64,000 nt of DNA. It comes from JBQCHF01 sp051954955. Its GTDB lineage: Bacteria; Actinomycetota; Actinomycetes; Motilibacterales; Motilibacteraceae. Every line of letters starts with the position of its first letter. The first letter of the stretch is position 1. A program made the position numbers and the translations under genes. The notes below the pieces were generated by a model that saw only the letters and a list, made by a program, of their open reading frames with translations, was not told where the DNA came from and ran no database searches. The stretch covers positions 1 through 64,000 of the forward strand of contig JBQCHF010000192.1 of the NCBI GenBank assembly GCA_051954955.1, in the 5' to 3' direction. Positions 7,889-16,381 of the stretch are shown here, in pieces.

Positions 7889-8503
7889 TCACGCCGAGCC
7901 GGCCGCGGCGTCCAGCGAGTCGGCGGTGGAGAGCAGCCGGGCGCCGAGCACGGCCTGGCTCCAGGTGTCGGGGGCGTCCTCCGGACCGCTCCCCCGCCCG
8001 GCGGCGAGCACCCGGCACAGGGCGGCGGCGCGGGACAGCGACGTCGGCAGGTCGCGGGCCAGGGCGCCGCGCAGCAGGTCGTCGCAGACGCGGACGACGT
8101 CGGCGCCGTCGGCGTGGGCGGGCACGCCGGCCACCGCGGCGGCGACGTCGGCGTGCACCCGGCCGGCGGAGACCAGCCGGGCGGCCACGTCCGGACGCTG
8201 CCGGCACCAGGCGCGCAGCACGTAGAGGGCGAACAGCGCAGCCGGCAGGGTGCCGGCCTCGGCGCGGGCCCACAGGCCGGCCAGCTCGTCCAGGCCGACC
8301 TCGTCGCCCAGCGCCACCAGCCGCTCGACGTCGACGCTGCCCTCGTGGCCGGCCGCGACGACGGCGCGGGCGGTGGTCTCGCCGCGCGCGATGGCGTCGT
8401 GCAAGTCGACCGCCGGGTCGGCCGAGAGCGGGGTGAGCTCCTCGGGCAGCACCGCGCGCAGCGCCGGCCGGTGCGGCCGGGGCGGCTGGTTCGAGCCGGT
8501 CAC
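7889..8503 (-). CDS. hypothetical protein, coupled to miaB
   Basis: I do not recognise this 204-residue protein. It starts at a GTG overlapping the miaB stop (GTGA) and is Ala/Leu/Asp/Val-rich, soluble and probably all-helical: AVDLHDAIARGETTARAVVAAGHE, DVERLVALGDEVGLDELAGLWARA, LFALYVLRAWCRQRPDVAARLVSAG and ADVVRVCDDLLRGALARDLPTSLSRAAALCRVLAAG. The regular helical pairs suggest an alpha-solenoid-like fold. Coding use matches its neighbours and the overlap argues it is real. No function can be given from context. Confidence 0.7.
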   Translation of the reverse strand: MTGSNQPPRPHRPALRAVLPEELTPLSADPAVDLHDAIARGETTARAVVAAGHEGSVDVERLVALGDEVGLDELAGLWARAEAGTLPAALFALYVLRAWCRQRPDVAARLVSAGRVHADVAAAVAGVPAHADGADVVRVCDDLLRGALARDLPTSLSRAAALCRVLAAGRGSGPEDAPDTWSQAVLGARLLSTADSLDAAAGSA

Positions 8504-9990
8504 GCCGTCCCGCAGGCAGGTTGCGCGACCGCCGGCTGCGCCGGCACGCCCACCGTCGGCATCCCGAGCGCGACACCCTTGCTCGCCGGCCCCAGCCCCT
8601 GCCGGGCCTCCCAGGCGTCCCCGGCGCCGGTGCGACGGACCGCGAGCGGGCCGGCGTCGGCGACGAGGTGGTGCGGCGCGGCGTAGGTGACCTCCACGGT
8701 CACCATGTCGCCAGGACGGATCGCGGCAGCCGGGGCGTCGGGGCTCGGCGCGAAGTGCACCAGCCGGTTGTCCGGCGCGCGCCCGGACAGCCGTCGGGTG
8801 GCGCCGTCCTTGCGGCCCGCGCCCTCGGCCACCAGCACCTCGAGCGTCCGCCCGACCTGGCGCTGGTTCTCCTCCCAGGCGATCTGGTCCTGCAGCGCGA
8901 CCAGCCGCTCGTAGCGCTCCTGCACCACTGCCTTGGGCACCTGCCCGTCCATCTCGGCGGCCGGGGTGCCCGGGCGCTTGGAGTACTGGAAGGTGAAGGC
9001 GCCGGCGAAGCGCGCCTCGCGGACCACGTGCAGCGTCTGCTCGAAGTCCTCGTCGGTCTCGCCGGGGAAGCCCACGATGATGTCGGTGGTGATGGCCGCG
9101 TCCGGCATCGCCGCGCGCACCCGCTCGATGATCCCCAGGTAGCGCTCCTGTCGGTAGGAGCGGCGCATCGCCTTGAGCACCGCGTCCGAGCCGGACTGCA
9201 GCGGCATGTGCAGCTGGTGCATCACGTTGGGCGTCTGCGCCATCGCCTCGATGACGTCGTCGGTGAAGTCCTTGGGGTGCGGGCTGGTGAACCGCACCCG
9301 CTCCAGCCCCTCGACCTCCCCGCACGCGCGCAGCAGCTTGCCGAAGGCGTAGCGGTCGCCGAGCTCGACGCCGTAGGCGTTCACGTTCTGCCCGAGCAGC
9401 GTCACCTCGAGCACGCCCTCGGCCACCAGCGCCTCGACCTCGGCCAGGATCTCGCCCGGCCGGCGGTCCTTCTCCTTGCCACGCAAGGCAGGAACGATGC
9501 AGAACGTGCAGGTGTTGTTGCAGCCCACGCTCACCGACACCCAGGCGGCGTAGGGCGACTCGCGGCGGGTGGGCAGCGTGGAGGGGAAGACCTCGAGCGA
9601 CTCGACGATCTCCACCTGCGCCTCGGCCTGCACCCGCGCGCGCTCGAGCAGCACCGGCAGCGAGCCGATGTTGTGGGTGCCGAACACGACATCGACCCAC
9701 GGCGCCTTGCGCACGATCTCGCCGCGGTCCTTCTGCGCCAGGCAGCCGCCCACGGCGATCTGCATGCCCGGCCGGCCCGCCTTCACCGGCGCGAGGTGCC
9801 CGAGGTTGCCGTAGAGCTTGTTGTCGGCGTTCTCGCGCACCGCGCAGGTGTTGAGCACGACGACGTCGGCCGGCTCGTCACCGGACGCGCGGACGTAGCC
9901 CGCGTCCTCCAGCAGCCCGGACAGCCGCTCGGAGTCGTGGACGTTCATCTGGCACCCGTAGGTGCGGACCTCGTACGTGCGCGCGCTCAT
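8500..9990 (-). CDS. miaB: tRNA-2-methylthio-N6-dimethylallyladenosine synthase
   Basis: Radical-SAM methylthiotransferase acting on i6A37 made by MiaA. The 496-residue protein shows the three N-terminal cluster cysteines C13 (RTYGCQMN), C49 (NTCAV) and C83 (GGCLAQ), and the radical-SAM triad C157, C161, C164 (GCNNTCTFC). LLGQNVNAYG, MPLQSGSD and IVGFPGETDEDF are conserved MiaB motifs, and a TRAM domain occupies about residues 390-450. The N-terminus MSARTYEVRTYG fixes the start. It is about 40 residues longer than many homologues, with an Ala/Pro-rich tail. Confidence 0.96.
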   Translation of the reverse strand: MSARTYEVRTYGCQMNVHDSERLSGLLEDAGYVRASGDEPADVVVLNTCAVRENADNKLYGNLGHLAPVKAGRPGMQIAVGGCLAQKDRGEIVRKAPWVDVVFGTHNIGSLPVLLERARVQAEAQVEIVESLEVFPSTLPTRRESPYAAWVSVSVGCNNTCTFCIVPALRGKEKDRRPGEILAEVEALVAEGVLEVTLLGQNVNAYGVELGDRYAFGKLLRACGEVEGLERVRFTSPHPKDFTDDVIEAMAQTPNVMHQLHMPLQSGSDAVLKAMRRSYRQERYLGIIERVRAAMPDAAITTDIIVGFPGETDEDFEQTLHVVREARFAGAFTFQYSKRPGTPAAEMDGQVPKAVVQERYERLVALQDQIAWEENQRQVGRTLEVLVAEGAGRKDGATRRLSGRAPDNRLVHFAPSPDAPAAAIRPGDMVTVEVTYAAPHHLVADAGPLAVRRTGAGDAWEARQGLGPASKGVALGMPTVGVPAQPAVAQPACGTA

Positions 9991-10122
9991 GACCGGTCAA
10001 GGGTACGCGGCAGCGGCCCTCCCGCCGTGCGAGCGTCATCAGGATGCAGAGCGTACGAGTCGGTATCGTCTGGCGCGGGAGGGCCGGCGGGGGCCGGCCT
10101 GTCCGGAGTGGGGGTCACGCTC

Positions 10123-10317
10123 ATGCAGGTCCAGTCGCAGCCGCACCGCAGCCCGGCCCAGGTCGTGCTGCTGGTCATCGCGGCCGTGGTCGCCGCGGTC
10201 AACATGCTGCTGCCGAGCCAGTTGGCGCACCCGGTCAACCTGGTGCTGCTCGCCGTCCTGGCCGTCGCCGCGACGGTGCTCGTGCGCCGACGGCTCGGTG
10301 GTTCCCAGCGCAGGTAG
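10123..10317 (+). CDS. small two-helix membrane protein
   Basis: A 64-residue protein, MQVQSQPHRSPAQVVLLVIAA, with two predicted membrane helices (about residues 13-31 and 37-53) separated by a short LPSQLAHP loop and a basic end (VRRRLGGSQRR). A GTG 15 nt upstream, with GGAG before it, is an alternative start. It is divergent from miaB and 67 nt upstream of the TAXI lipoprotein gene on the same strand, so the two may be co-transcribed. Function unknown. Confidence 0.6.
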   Translation: MQVQSQPHRSPAQVVLLVIAAVVAAVNMLLPSQLAHPVNLVLLAVLAVAATVLVRRRLGGSQRR

Positions 10318-10384
10318 CCGCGCGCGACCCCTACCGTGTGAGCACCCCCAGCGCTCTGCCGGGTGGAGGCGAAGCGGAGGCACG

Positions 10385-11356
10385 GTGAGGGAAGGCAGTC
10401 GGGCACGCGCTGTCGTGCTCCTGCTCCTCGCCCTGCTGGCGGCCGCCGCGCTCACCGCCGGCTGCTCGAGCGGGGGGCCGACCTACGCCCCGGGCGCGGT
10501 CACCCTGGCCACCGGCGGCACCCGCGGCGTCTACTACGCCTTCGGCTCCGAGGTCGGCGCGGTGGCCGGACGGCGGCTGCCCGGGGCACCGGTCACGGTG
10601 CTGCCCACCAGCGGCAGCGTGGAGAACCTGCGCCGGGCGGCGGCCGCGCCGCGGATCTTCGCCTTCTCCGCGCTGGACGCGGCCACCGACGCGGTGCAGG
10701 GCACCGGCCCGTTCACCACCCCGCTGCGGGTGGCCGCGGTCGCCCGCGTCTACGACGACTACTTCCACGTGGTCGTGCCGGCCAGCTCAGGGCTGCGCGC
10801 GCTGGCGGACCTGGCCGGGCACCGGGTGTCACTGGGCGCGCCCGGCTCAGGGACCGCGCTCATCGCCCAGCGGGTGCTGTCCACCGCCGGGATCGACCCG
10901 CGGCGGGTCACCGACCTCGGGCTCGGCATCGACGAGAGCATCGACGCCCTGGCCGAAGGCCGGATCGACGCCTTCTTCTGGTCCGGCGGTGTGCCCACGG
11001 CGGGCATCGCGGACCTCGCCGCGCGGCTGCCGCTGCGCCTGCTGCCGCTGGGCGACCTGGCCGGTCAGATGCGCGAGCGCTACGGCACCTCCTACCGCGC
11101 GGCCACCCTGCCCGCCGACCCCTACGGGCTGGACAGCCCGGTCGACACCCTGGCCGTGCCCAACCTGATCGTCACCAGCGTGGACACCGACCCGGCCCTG
11201 GTGGAGGCCTTCACCCGGCTGCTGTTCGAGGGCCGTGCCGAGATCGCCCGCACGGTGCCGCTGGCCGGCGCCCTGGACCGGCGCTCGGCCATCTTCACCT
11301 CGCCGGTGCCGCTGCACCCCGGTGCGCTCGCCTGGTACCGCGCCACCCAGTCCTGA
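10385..11356 (+). CDS. TAXI-family TRAP solute-binding lipoprotein
   Basis: A 323-residue secreted lipoprotein. It has a basic start, the hydrophobic stretch VVLLLLALLAAAALTAGC with an LTAGC lipobox, and a TAXI-type binding domain: VTLATGGTRGVYYAFGSEVGAV, the VLPTSGSVENLRRA motif, and LAGHRVSLGAPGSGTALIAQRVL. GTG start with GGAGG about 8 nt upstream. TAXI proteins normally serve a fused TRAP permease, yet none is present here. Known TAXI ligands include glutamate in a Thermus protein, and gluABCD lies 2.5 kb away, so glutamate or a related acid is a plausible ligand (inference). The gene converges on gluK. Confidence 0.86.
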   Translation: MREGSRARAVVLLLLALLAAAALTAGCSSGGPTYAPGAVTLATGGTRGVYYAFGSEVGAVAGRRLPGAPVTVLPTSGSVENLRRAAAAPRIFAFSALDAATDAVQGTGPFTTPLRVAAVARVYDDYFHVVVPASSGLRALADLAGHRVSLGAPGSGTALIAQRVLSTAGIDPRRVTDLGLGIDESIDALAEGRIDAFFWSGGVPTAGIADLAARLPLRLLPLGDLAGQMRERYGTSYRAATLPADPYGLDSPVDTLAVPNLIVTSVDTDPALVEAFTRLLFEGRAEIARTVPLAGALDRRSAIFTSPVPLHPGALAWYRATQS

Positions 11357-11402
11357 CCGCTCCCCCGCGCCGGCGCCTGCAGGGCCAGCGGCGCTGGACC
11401 GG

Positions 11403-12836
11403 TCAGCGGGCGCGCGCGCCCAGCCGACCGCGGCCGGACCCGGCGGGTGCGGAGACGGCGGTCGACGCGGCCGGGACCTCCAGGCGCACGAGCAGCCCGC
11501 GGGGCGCCCCGTGCCCGGCGCGCAGCGTGCCGCCGTGCGCAGCCAGCAGGGAGCGGGCGACGGCCAGGCCCAGGCCGCTGCCGGGCACGTTGGCGTGCCG
11601 CGGGCTGCGCCAGAACCGGTCCCCCACCCGCTCGAGCTCGTCGTCGGCCAGGCCCGGGCCGTCGTCGGCGACCACGAGCACCGCCCGATCCCCCTCGCGC
11701 CGGGCGGACAGCCGCACCTGCCCACCCGGCGGGGTGAACTTCACCGCGTTGTCCACCACCGCGTCCAGGGCGCTGGACAGCCCCACCGGGTCGGCCAGCC
11801 CGACGACGCCGGTGGCCGGCTCGCGGACCAGCACCACTTCGCGGCGCTCGGCCACCGGTGCCCAGGCCGCGGCCCGGTCGGCCAGCAGCGCGTCGACGTC
11901 GACCGGCAGCGGGGTGCTCGCGGCGTGCTCGGCGCGGGCGAGCTCGAGCAGCTCGTCGAGCACCCGGGCCAGCCGCTGCCCCTCGGCGCGCACGGCGTCC
12001 AGCTGCTGCTCGGAGCCCGGGGGCAGCGTGAGCGCCACCTCCTCCAGCCGGAGCAGCAGCGCCCCCAGGGGGTTGCGCAGCTGGTGCGAGGCGTCGGCCA
12101 CGAACGCGGCCTGCTGGGCCAGCAGGGCCTCCACGCTGCCGGCCATCTCGTTGAAGGCCAGGGCGAGGTTGCGCAGCTCCGGCGGACCGTCGGTGGCGAC
12201 CACGCGGGTGCTCAGCCGGCCGGTGGAGACCGCGTGGGTGGCCTGGTCGAGCTGGGAGACCGGGCGCAGGACCCAGCGCGCCATCCGACCGGCCAGCCAG
12301 GCGGACCCGACGAGCAGGGCCAGGGCGGCGAGCACCAGCAGCGCCCAGGTGGCGGTGGCCCGCAGCGCCAGCGCGCGGGTCGGCGAGGCGGTCACCAGCA
12401 CCCCGGTCACGTCGCCGCCGCGCACCACCGGCTCGGCCACCACCAGCGGCCGGGTGTCCCACGGGGCGCGGGCGGCGGGAGGGTCGCCGCGCCGGCCGGT
12501 GCGGGCGACGTCGACCCGCTGGCGCGCCGCGCTGCCGGGCGGGCCCAGGTCCGGCGGGCGCGCCGAGGAGACGACCGACTGGCCGTTGCGGTCCAGCAGC
12601 TGGGCGGCGATGCCGTAGACGTCCTCGTAGCGCTGCAGGTCGGCGCGCAGCGCCACCAGGTCGGCCGGGGTGCCCGCACGCCCGGCCACCGAGGCCAGCC
12701 GGGTGGCATCGCCCAGCCGGTCCAGGTAGACCCGCTGCTGGGCGGCGCTGGTGAGGGTGAGCCCGAGCGGGACCACCAGCGCCACCAGCACGGTGGCGAG
12801 CAGCCCCAGCAGCAGGCCGGCCAGGCGGGTGCGCAC
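11403..12836 (-). CDS. gluK: sensor histidine kinase, GluK-like
   Basis: A 477-residue membrane kinase: TM1 about residues 7-30, an extracytoplasmic sensor region of about 130 residues, TM2 about 162-185, a HAMP linker, the HisKA box with phospho-acceptor His251 in ADASHQLRNPLGALL, and HATPase motifs DNAVKFTPPGG (N box), VADDGPGL (G1) and GSGLGLAVARSL (G2). The paired regulator gene is 12 nt upstream. In Streptomyces coelicolor the GluR-GluK pair beside gluABCD senses glutamate and controls its uptake; the same arrangement here supports the name, though the ligand is not shown by sequence. Confidence 0.85.
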   Translation of the reverse strand: MRTRLAGLLLGLLATVLVALVVPLGLTLTSAAQQRVYLDRLGDATRLASVAGRAGTPADLVALRADLQRYEDVYGIAAQLLDRNGQSVVSSARPPDLGPPGSAARQRVDVARTGRRGDPPAARAPWDTRPLVVAEPVVRGGDVTGVLVTASPTRALALRATATWALLVLAALALLVGSAWLAGRMARWVLRPVSQLDQATHAVSTGRLSTRVVATDGPPELRNLALAFNEMAGSVEALLAQQAAFVADASHQLRNPLGALLLRLEEVALTLPPGSEQQLDAVRAEGQRLARVLDELLELARAEHAASTPLPVDVDALLADRAAAWAPVAERREVVLVREPATGVVGLADPVGLSSALDAVVDNAVKFTPPGGQVRLSARREGDRAVLVVADDGPGLADDELERVGDRFWRSPRHANVPGSGLGLAVARSLLAAHGGTLRAGHGAPRGLLVRLEVPAASTAVSAPAGSGRGRLGARAR

Positions 12837-12848
12837 GACGTCCCCCGG

Positions 12849-13565
12849 TCAGCCGGCGAGCCGGTAGCCGACGCCGCGGACCGTCTCCACGACGTCGGGC
12901 CGGCCCAGCTTGGCCCGCAGCGAGGCCACGTGGACCTCGAGGGTGCGGTGGGTGTCGCGCCAGGTGCCCTGCCAGACCTGCGCGCAGATCTGCTCGCGCC
13001 GCACCACCGCGCCGCCTGCCGCGGCGAGCATGGCCAGCAGGTCGAACTCCTTGGGTGACAGGAGGATCTGCTTGCCGGAGCCCTCCGCTCCCTGCCCCTC
13101 GGGTCCGGCCGCCTCCGGGGAGGAGCCCAGCACGTCGTGCACGGTGCGGGCCCCCTCGTCCACCCGCAGCCCGGCCACCTCGTGCACCTGCGGCCCCTCC
13201 GCGGCGCGCTCCCGGCGCATGCGGCGGGACAGCGCGGTGATCCGCGCCACCAGCTCGCGCACGTCGTAGGGCTTCACCAGGTAGTCGTCGGCGCCCACGG
13301 TGAGCCCGTGCAGGCGCGAGGGCAGGTCGCCCCGCGCGGTGGTGACGATGACCGGCAGGTCGTGCTCGCGCTGCAGCGAGGTCATGAGGGCGATGCCGTC
13401 GCCGTCGGGCAGCCCGAGGTCGAGCAGCACGACGTCGGCGGCCACCGCCGCGCGGCGGGCCTCGGCGCAGGTGCGGGCCCGGACCACGTCGAACTTGTGG
13501 TGCCGCAGGATCGCGCACAGGGGCGCGCCGACGCTGTCGTCGTCCTCGACCACCAGCAGCCGCAC
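12849..13565 (-). CDS. gluR: OmpR-family response regulator, GluR-like
   Basis: A 238-residue response regulator starting at a GTG with GGAGG 6 nt upstream (VRLLVVEDDDS). The receiver domain has the acidic pair near residues 8-9, Asp49 as phospho-acceptor (VVLLDLGLPDGDG), Thr in VTTARGD and Lys in GADDYLVKPYD. A Gly/Glu-rich linker of about 25 residues leads to the winged helix (ILLSPKEFDLLAMLA ... HRTLEVHVASLRAKLG ... VRGVGYRLAG). It is divergent from gluA and precedes gluK, so it probably acts on the 255-nt shared intergenic region. Confidence 0.87.
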   Translation of the reverse strand: MRLLVVEDDDSVGAPLCAILRHHKFDVVRARTCAEARRAAVAADVVLLDLGLPDGDGIALMTSLQREHDLPVIVTTARGDLPSRLHGLTVGADDYLVKPYDVRELVARITALSRRMRRERAAEGPQVHEVAGLRVDEGARTVHDVLGSSPEAAGPEGQGAEGSGKQILLSPKEFDLLAMLAAAGGAVVRREQICAQVWQGTWRDTHRTLEVHVASLRAKLGRPDVVETVRGVGYRLAG

Positions 13566-13820
13566 GCCCACCTCCGCACGATGAGAGCCGCTCCCACCGG
13601 CCGCGACTATGGCAGCACACCGCGGCAACCGGCCACCGGAGCGTCACCGGGTCGCAACCTCAAGGTTCCCTCAGGACGTCTTCAGCGGCCCGGCCGCGCC
13701 CACCTAGCGTCCGCGGCACGCCACCGGCCCGACCGGGAGCGGACAGGCACCACCGATCGTCCGAGCCGCACCCGCCATCCACCTCGACATCCACCCTGAC
13801 CGACCCAGGAGGGCCCGCCC
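13566..13820. promoter_or_regulatory. gluR/gluA divergent control region
   Basis: The 255-nt region between gluR and gluA must contain both promoters and the likely GluR sites. A short palindrome AACCTCAAGGTT lies near 13659-13670, followed by TTCCCTCAGGACG. The gluA ribosome site AGGAGGG sits just before the GTG at 13821. Exact promoters cannot be fixed by eye. Confidence 0.45.
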
Positions 13821-14594
13821 GTGGAGCTGCGCGCACCGCACGACCGTCACGTGCCCGGCGACCCGCTGGTCGTCCTGGACCACGTCGACAAGCACTTCGG
13901 GCCGCTGCACGTGCTGCGCCAGGTCGACCTGTCGATCGGGCGCGGCGAGGTCGTCGTGGTGGTCGGCCCGTCCGGGTCGGGCAAGTCGACCCTGTGCCGG
14001 ACCATCAACCGGCTCGAGACCATCGACGGCGGCACGATCACGGTGGACGGCGAGCCGCTGCCGCAGGAGGGCAAGGCGCTGGCCCGCCTGCGCGCCGACG
14101 TCGGCATGGTCTTCCAGTCCTTCAACCTCTTCGCGCACCGGACGGTGCTGGAGAACGTGATGCTCGGGCCGGTGAAGGTGCGCGGCCGCTCCCGCGACGA
14201 CGCCGAGCGGCGGGCCCGGGCGCTGCTGGAGCGGGTCGGCGTCGGCGACCAGGCCGACAAGCACCCGGCGCAGCTGTCCGGCGGGCAGCAGCAGCGGGTG
14301 GCGATCGCCCGGGCGCTGGCCATGGACCCCAAGGTGATCCTGTTCGACGAGCCGACCTCGGCGCTGGACCCGGAGATGGTCAACGAGGTCCTCGACGTCA
14401 TGACCTCCCTCGCCCGCGAGGGCATGACCATGGTGGTCGTCACCCACGAGATGGGCTTCGCCCGGCGGGCCGCCCACCGGGTGGTGTTCATGGCCGACGG
14501 CGCGATCGTCGAGCAGGCCGAGCCGGACGAGTTCTTCACCAACCCGCGCTCGGAGCGGGCCCGCGACTTCCTGTCGAAGATCCTCACCCACTGA
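13821..14594 (+). CDS. gluA: glutamate ABC transporter ATP-binding protein
   Basis: ATPase subunit of a polar amino-acid importer. The 257-residue protein has Walker A GPSGSGKST at residues 49-57, the Q-loop in VFQSFNLFAHRTVLENV, signature LSGGQQQRVAIARAL, Walker B VILFDEPTSALDPE and the H-loop VTHEMGFARRAAHRVVFM, all typical of the GluA/GlnQ group. The GTG start has AGGAGGG upstream. First gene of gluABCD; 93 nt precede gluB. Regulated probably by GluR from the divergent gene. Confidence 0.94.
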   Translation: MELRAPHDRHVPGDPLVVLDHVDKHFGPLHVLRQVDLSIGRGEVVVVVGPSGSGKSTLCRTINRLETIDGGTITVDGEPLPQEGKALARLRADVGMVFQSFNLFAHRTVLENVMLGPVKVRGRSRDDAERRARALLERVGVGDQADKHPAQLSGGQQQRVAIARALAMDPKVILFDEPTSALDPEMVNEVLDVMTSLAREGMTMVVVTHEMGFARRAAHRVVFMADGAIVEQAEPDEFFTNPRSERARDFLSKILTH

Positions 14595-14687
14595 TCGTCA
14601 CCGGCCCGGGACCACCGGGCCGACGCCACTCCCGCACCTCCCCCACCTGTCCCACCTCTCGTCCGACCATCTGTAGGAGGAAATGCC

Positions 14688-15578
14688 GTGCGTGCACGAC
14701 GTACCACCAGGGCCGGGATCCTCGGCGCCGGGCTCGCGCTCGTCCTGTCCCTCGCCGCCTGCGGCGGTGGCTCCGACGCCGGCGCCACCACGGACGTCGC
14801 CAAGGACGTCTCCTTCCCCGCCGGCAGCACCATGGCCAAGCTGCACGACGCCGGCGCGGTGAAGATCGGCGTCAAGTTCGACCAGCCCGGCATCGGGTTC
14901 AAGAAGCCCGGCAGCGACACCCCCCAGGGTTTCGACATCGAGATGGGCAAGATCGTGGCCGCCAAGCTCGGCATCGACCCGAGCAAGGTGGACTGGGTCG
15001 AGACGGTGAGCAAGAACCGCGAGCCCTTCCTGCAGAACGGCACCGTCGACTTCGTCATCGCCTCCTACTCCATCACCGACAAGCGCCGCCAGGTGGTCGG
15101 GCAGGCCGGGCCGTACTACGTGACCGGCCAGCAGCTGCTGGTGCGCAAGGACGACAGCTCGATCAACGGCCCGGACGACCTGAAGGGCAAGAAGGTCTGC
15201 TCGGTCACCGGCTCGACCTCGATCAAGACCGTCGAGGAGAAGTACGGCGCCTCCCCGGCCCCCTTCTCCACCTACAGCGAGTGCGTGCAGCAGCTGAAGA
15301 ACAAGCAGGTCGACGCGGTCACCACCGACGGCGCCATCCTGCTCGGCTACGCCGCGGAGGACCCGGACAACCTCAAGGTCGTCGGCGACGCCTTCAGCGA
15401 GGAGCGCTACGGCATCGGTTTCAAGAAGGGCGACACGGACATGTGCTCCTTCCTGAACAAGACCCTCACCGACGCCTTCGCCGACGGCTCCTGGAAGGCG
15501 GCCTTCGACAAGACGCTCGGCAAGTCCGGCGTCGCCGCCCCCACGGCCCCGACGCTCGACGCCAACTGCGGCGCCTGA
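14688..15578 (+). CDS. gluB: glutamate-binding lipoprotein of the ABC transporter
   Basis: Extracytoplasmic solute-binding protein, 296 residues. The N-terminus has basic residues (RARRTTRAG), a hydrophobic stretch and the lipobox SLAACGGG, so Cys25 or so should be lipidated. The family 3 binding fold is visible: VKIGVKFDQPGIGFK, GFDIEMGKIVAAKLGI, the VDWVETVSKNREPFL segment and GKKVCSVTGSTSIKT. GTG start with GTAGGAGGAA 5 nt upstream; an ATG at 14682 is out of frame. It delivers substrate to GluCD. Confidence 0.93.
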   Translation: MRARRTTRAGILGAGLALVLSLAACGGGSDAGATTDVAKDVSFPAGSTMAKLHDAGAVKIGVKFDQPGIGFKKPGSDTPQGFDIEMGKIVAAKLGIDPSKVDWVETVSKNREPFLQNGTVDFVIASYSITDKRRQVVGQAGPYYVTGQQLLVRKDDSSINGPDDLKGKKVCSVTGSTSIKTVEEKYGASPAPFSTYSECVQQLKNKQVDAVTTDGAILLGYAAEDPDNLKVVGDAFSEERYGIGFKKGDTDMCSFLNKTLTDAFADGSWKAAFDKTLGKSGVAAPTAPTLDANCGA

Positions 15579-15733
15579 CGCTCCCCGCTCGTCGCGCGGG
15601 GTGCCACACGGGGGGCGCCCCGCGCGACGCTGGGCCGGCGGCACCCCGCTGCCGGCGCACACTCCCGACCCGCCGTCCGGCCCGCCCTGGGCCAGCAGAC
15701 GGCCCGGCACCAGGATCGAGGTGACCGACGCGC

Positions 15734-16381
15734 GTGGGCGTCCTCGTCGACAACCTGCCGCAGATCCTGCGCGGCTTCCGCACCACCCTCGAGCTGCTCC
15801 TCGTCAGCGGGGCCGTGGCGCTCGTCCTCGGCACGCTGCTCGCCGCCTGCCGGGTGGCGCCGGTCTCGACGCTGCGCGCGGTGGGCACCTCCTACGTCAA
15901 CGTGTTCCGCAACATCCCGCTGGTGATCCTGTTCCTGCTCACCACGCAGGGGATCCCCGCGCTCGGGGTCAACACCTCCTTCTTCGTGCTGGCCGTGGCA
16001 GCGCTGGGCACCTACACCGCCGCGTTCGTCTGCGAGGCCGTGCGCTCGGGCATCAACGCGGTGCCGGTCGGACAGGCCGAGGCGGCCCGGGCGGTGGGCA
16101 TGACCTCCGGCCAGACCCTGCGGATGATCGTGCTGCCGCAGGCGGTGCGCTCGGTGGTGCCGCCGCTGGCGAGCATCCTCATCGCGCTGACCAAGAACAC
16201 CGCGATCGCCGAGGCGTTCGGCATCACCGAGGCCAGCTACCAGCTCGACAGCCTGGTCCGCGACCAGCCGCAGGCGCTGTGGTGGCTGTTCCTCGGCATC
16301 TCGGCCGGCTACGTGATCATCGTCTTCTTCCTCAGCGCCACCTCGCAGGTGCTCGAACGACGGCTGGTGGTGCTGCGATGA
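15734..16381 (+). CDS. gluC: glutamate ABC transporter permease GluC
   Basis: Membrane subunit of 215 residues with about five helices and the HisM-type signature: ELLLVSGAVALVLGTLLAA, YVNVFRNIPLVILF, the EAA loop EAARAVGMTSGQTLRMIVLPQA and NTAIAEAFGITE. The GTG at 15734 lies 155 nt after gluB. It overlaps gluD by 4 nt (ATGA), as expected for two permeases that pair in the membrane. Confidence 0.93.
   Translation: MGVLVDNLPQILRGFRTTLELLLVSGAVALVLGTLLAACRVAPVSTLRAVGTSYVNVFRNIPLVILFLLTTQGIPALGVNTSFFVLAVAALGTYTAAFVCEAVRSGINAVPVGQAEAARAVGMTSGQTLRMIVLPQAVRSVVPPLASILIALTKNTAIAEAFGITEASYQLDSLVRDQPQALWWLFLGISAGYVIIVFFLSATSQVLERRLVVLR

Noticed and set aside
8521..10122. Long plus-strand frame opposite miaB
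   Set aside because: Only the final 64 codons form a plausible protein; the remainder is a shadow of miaB.
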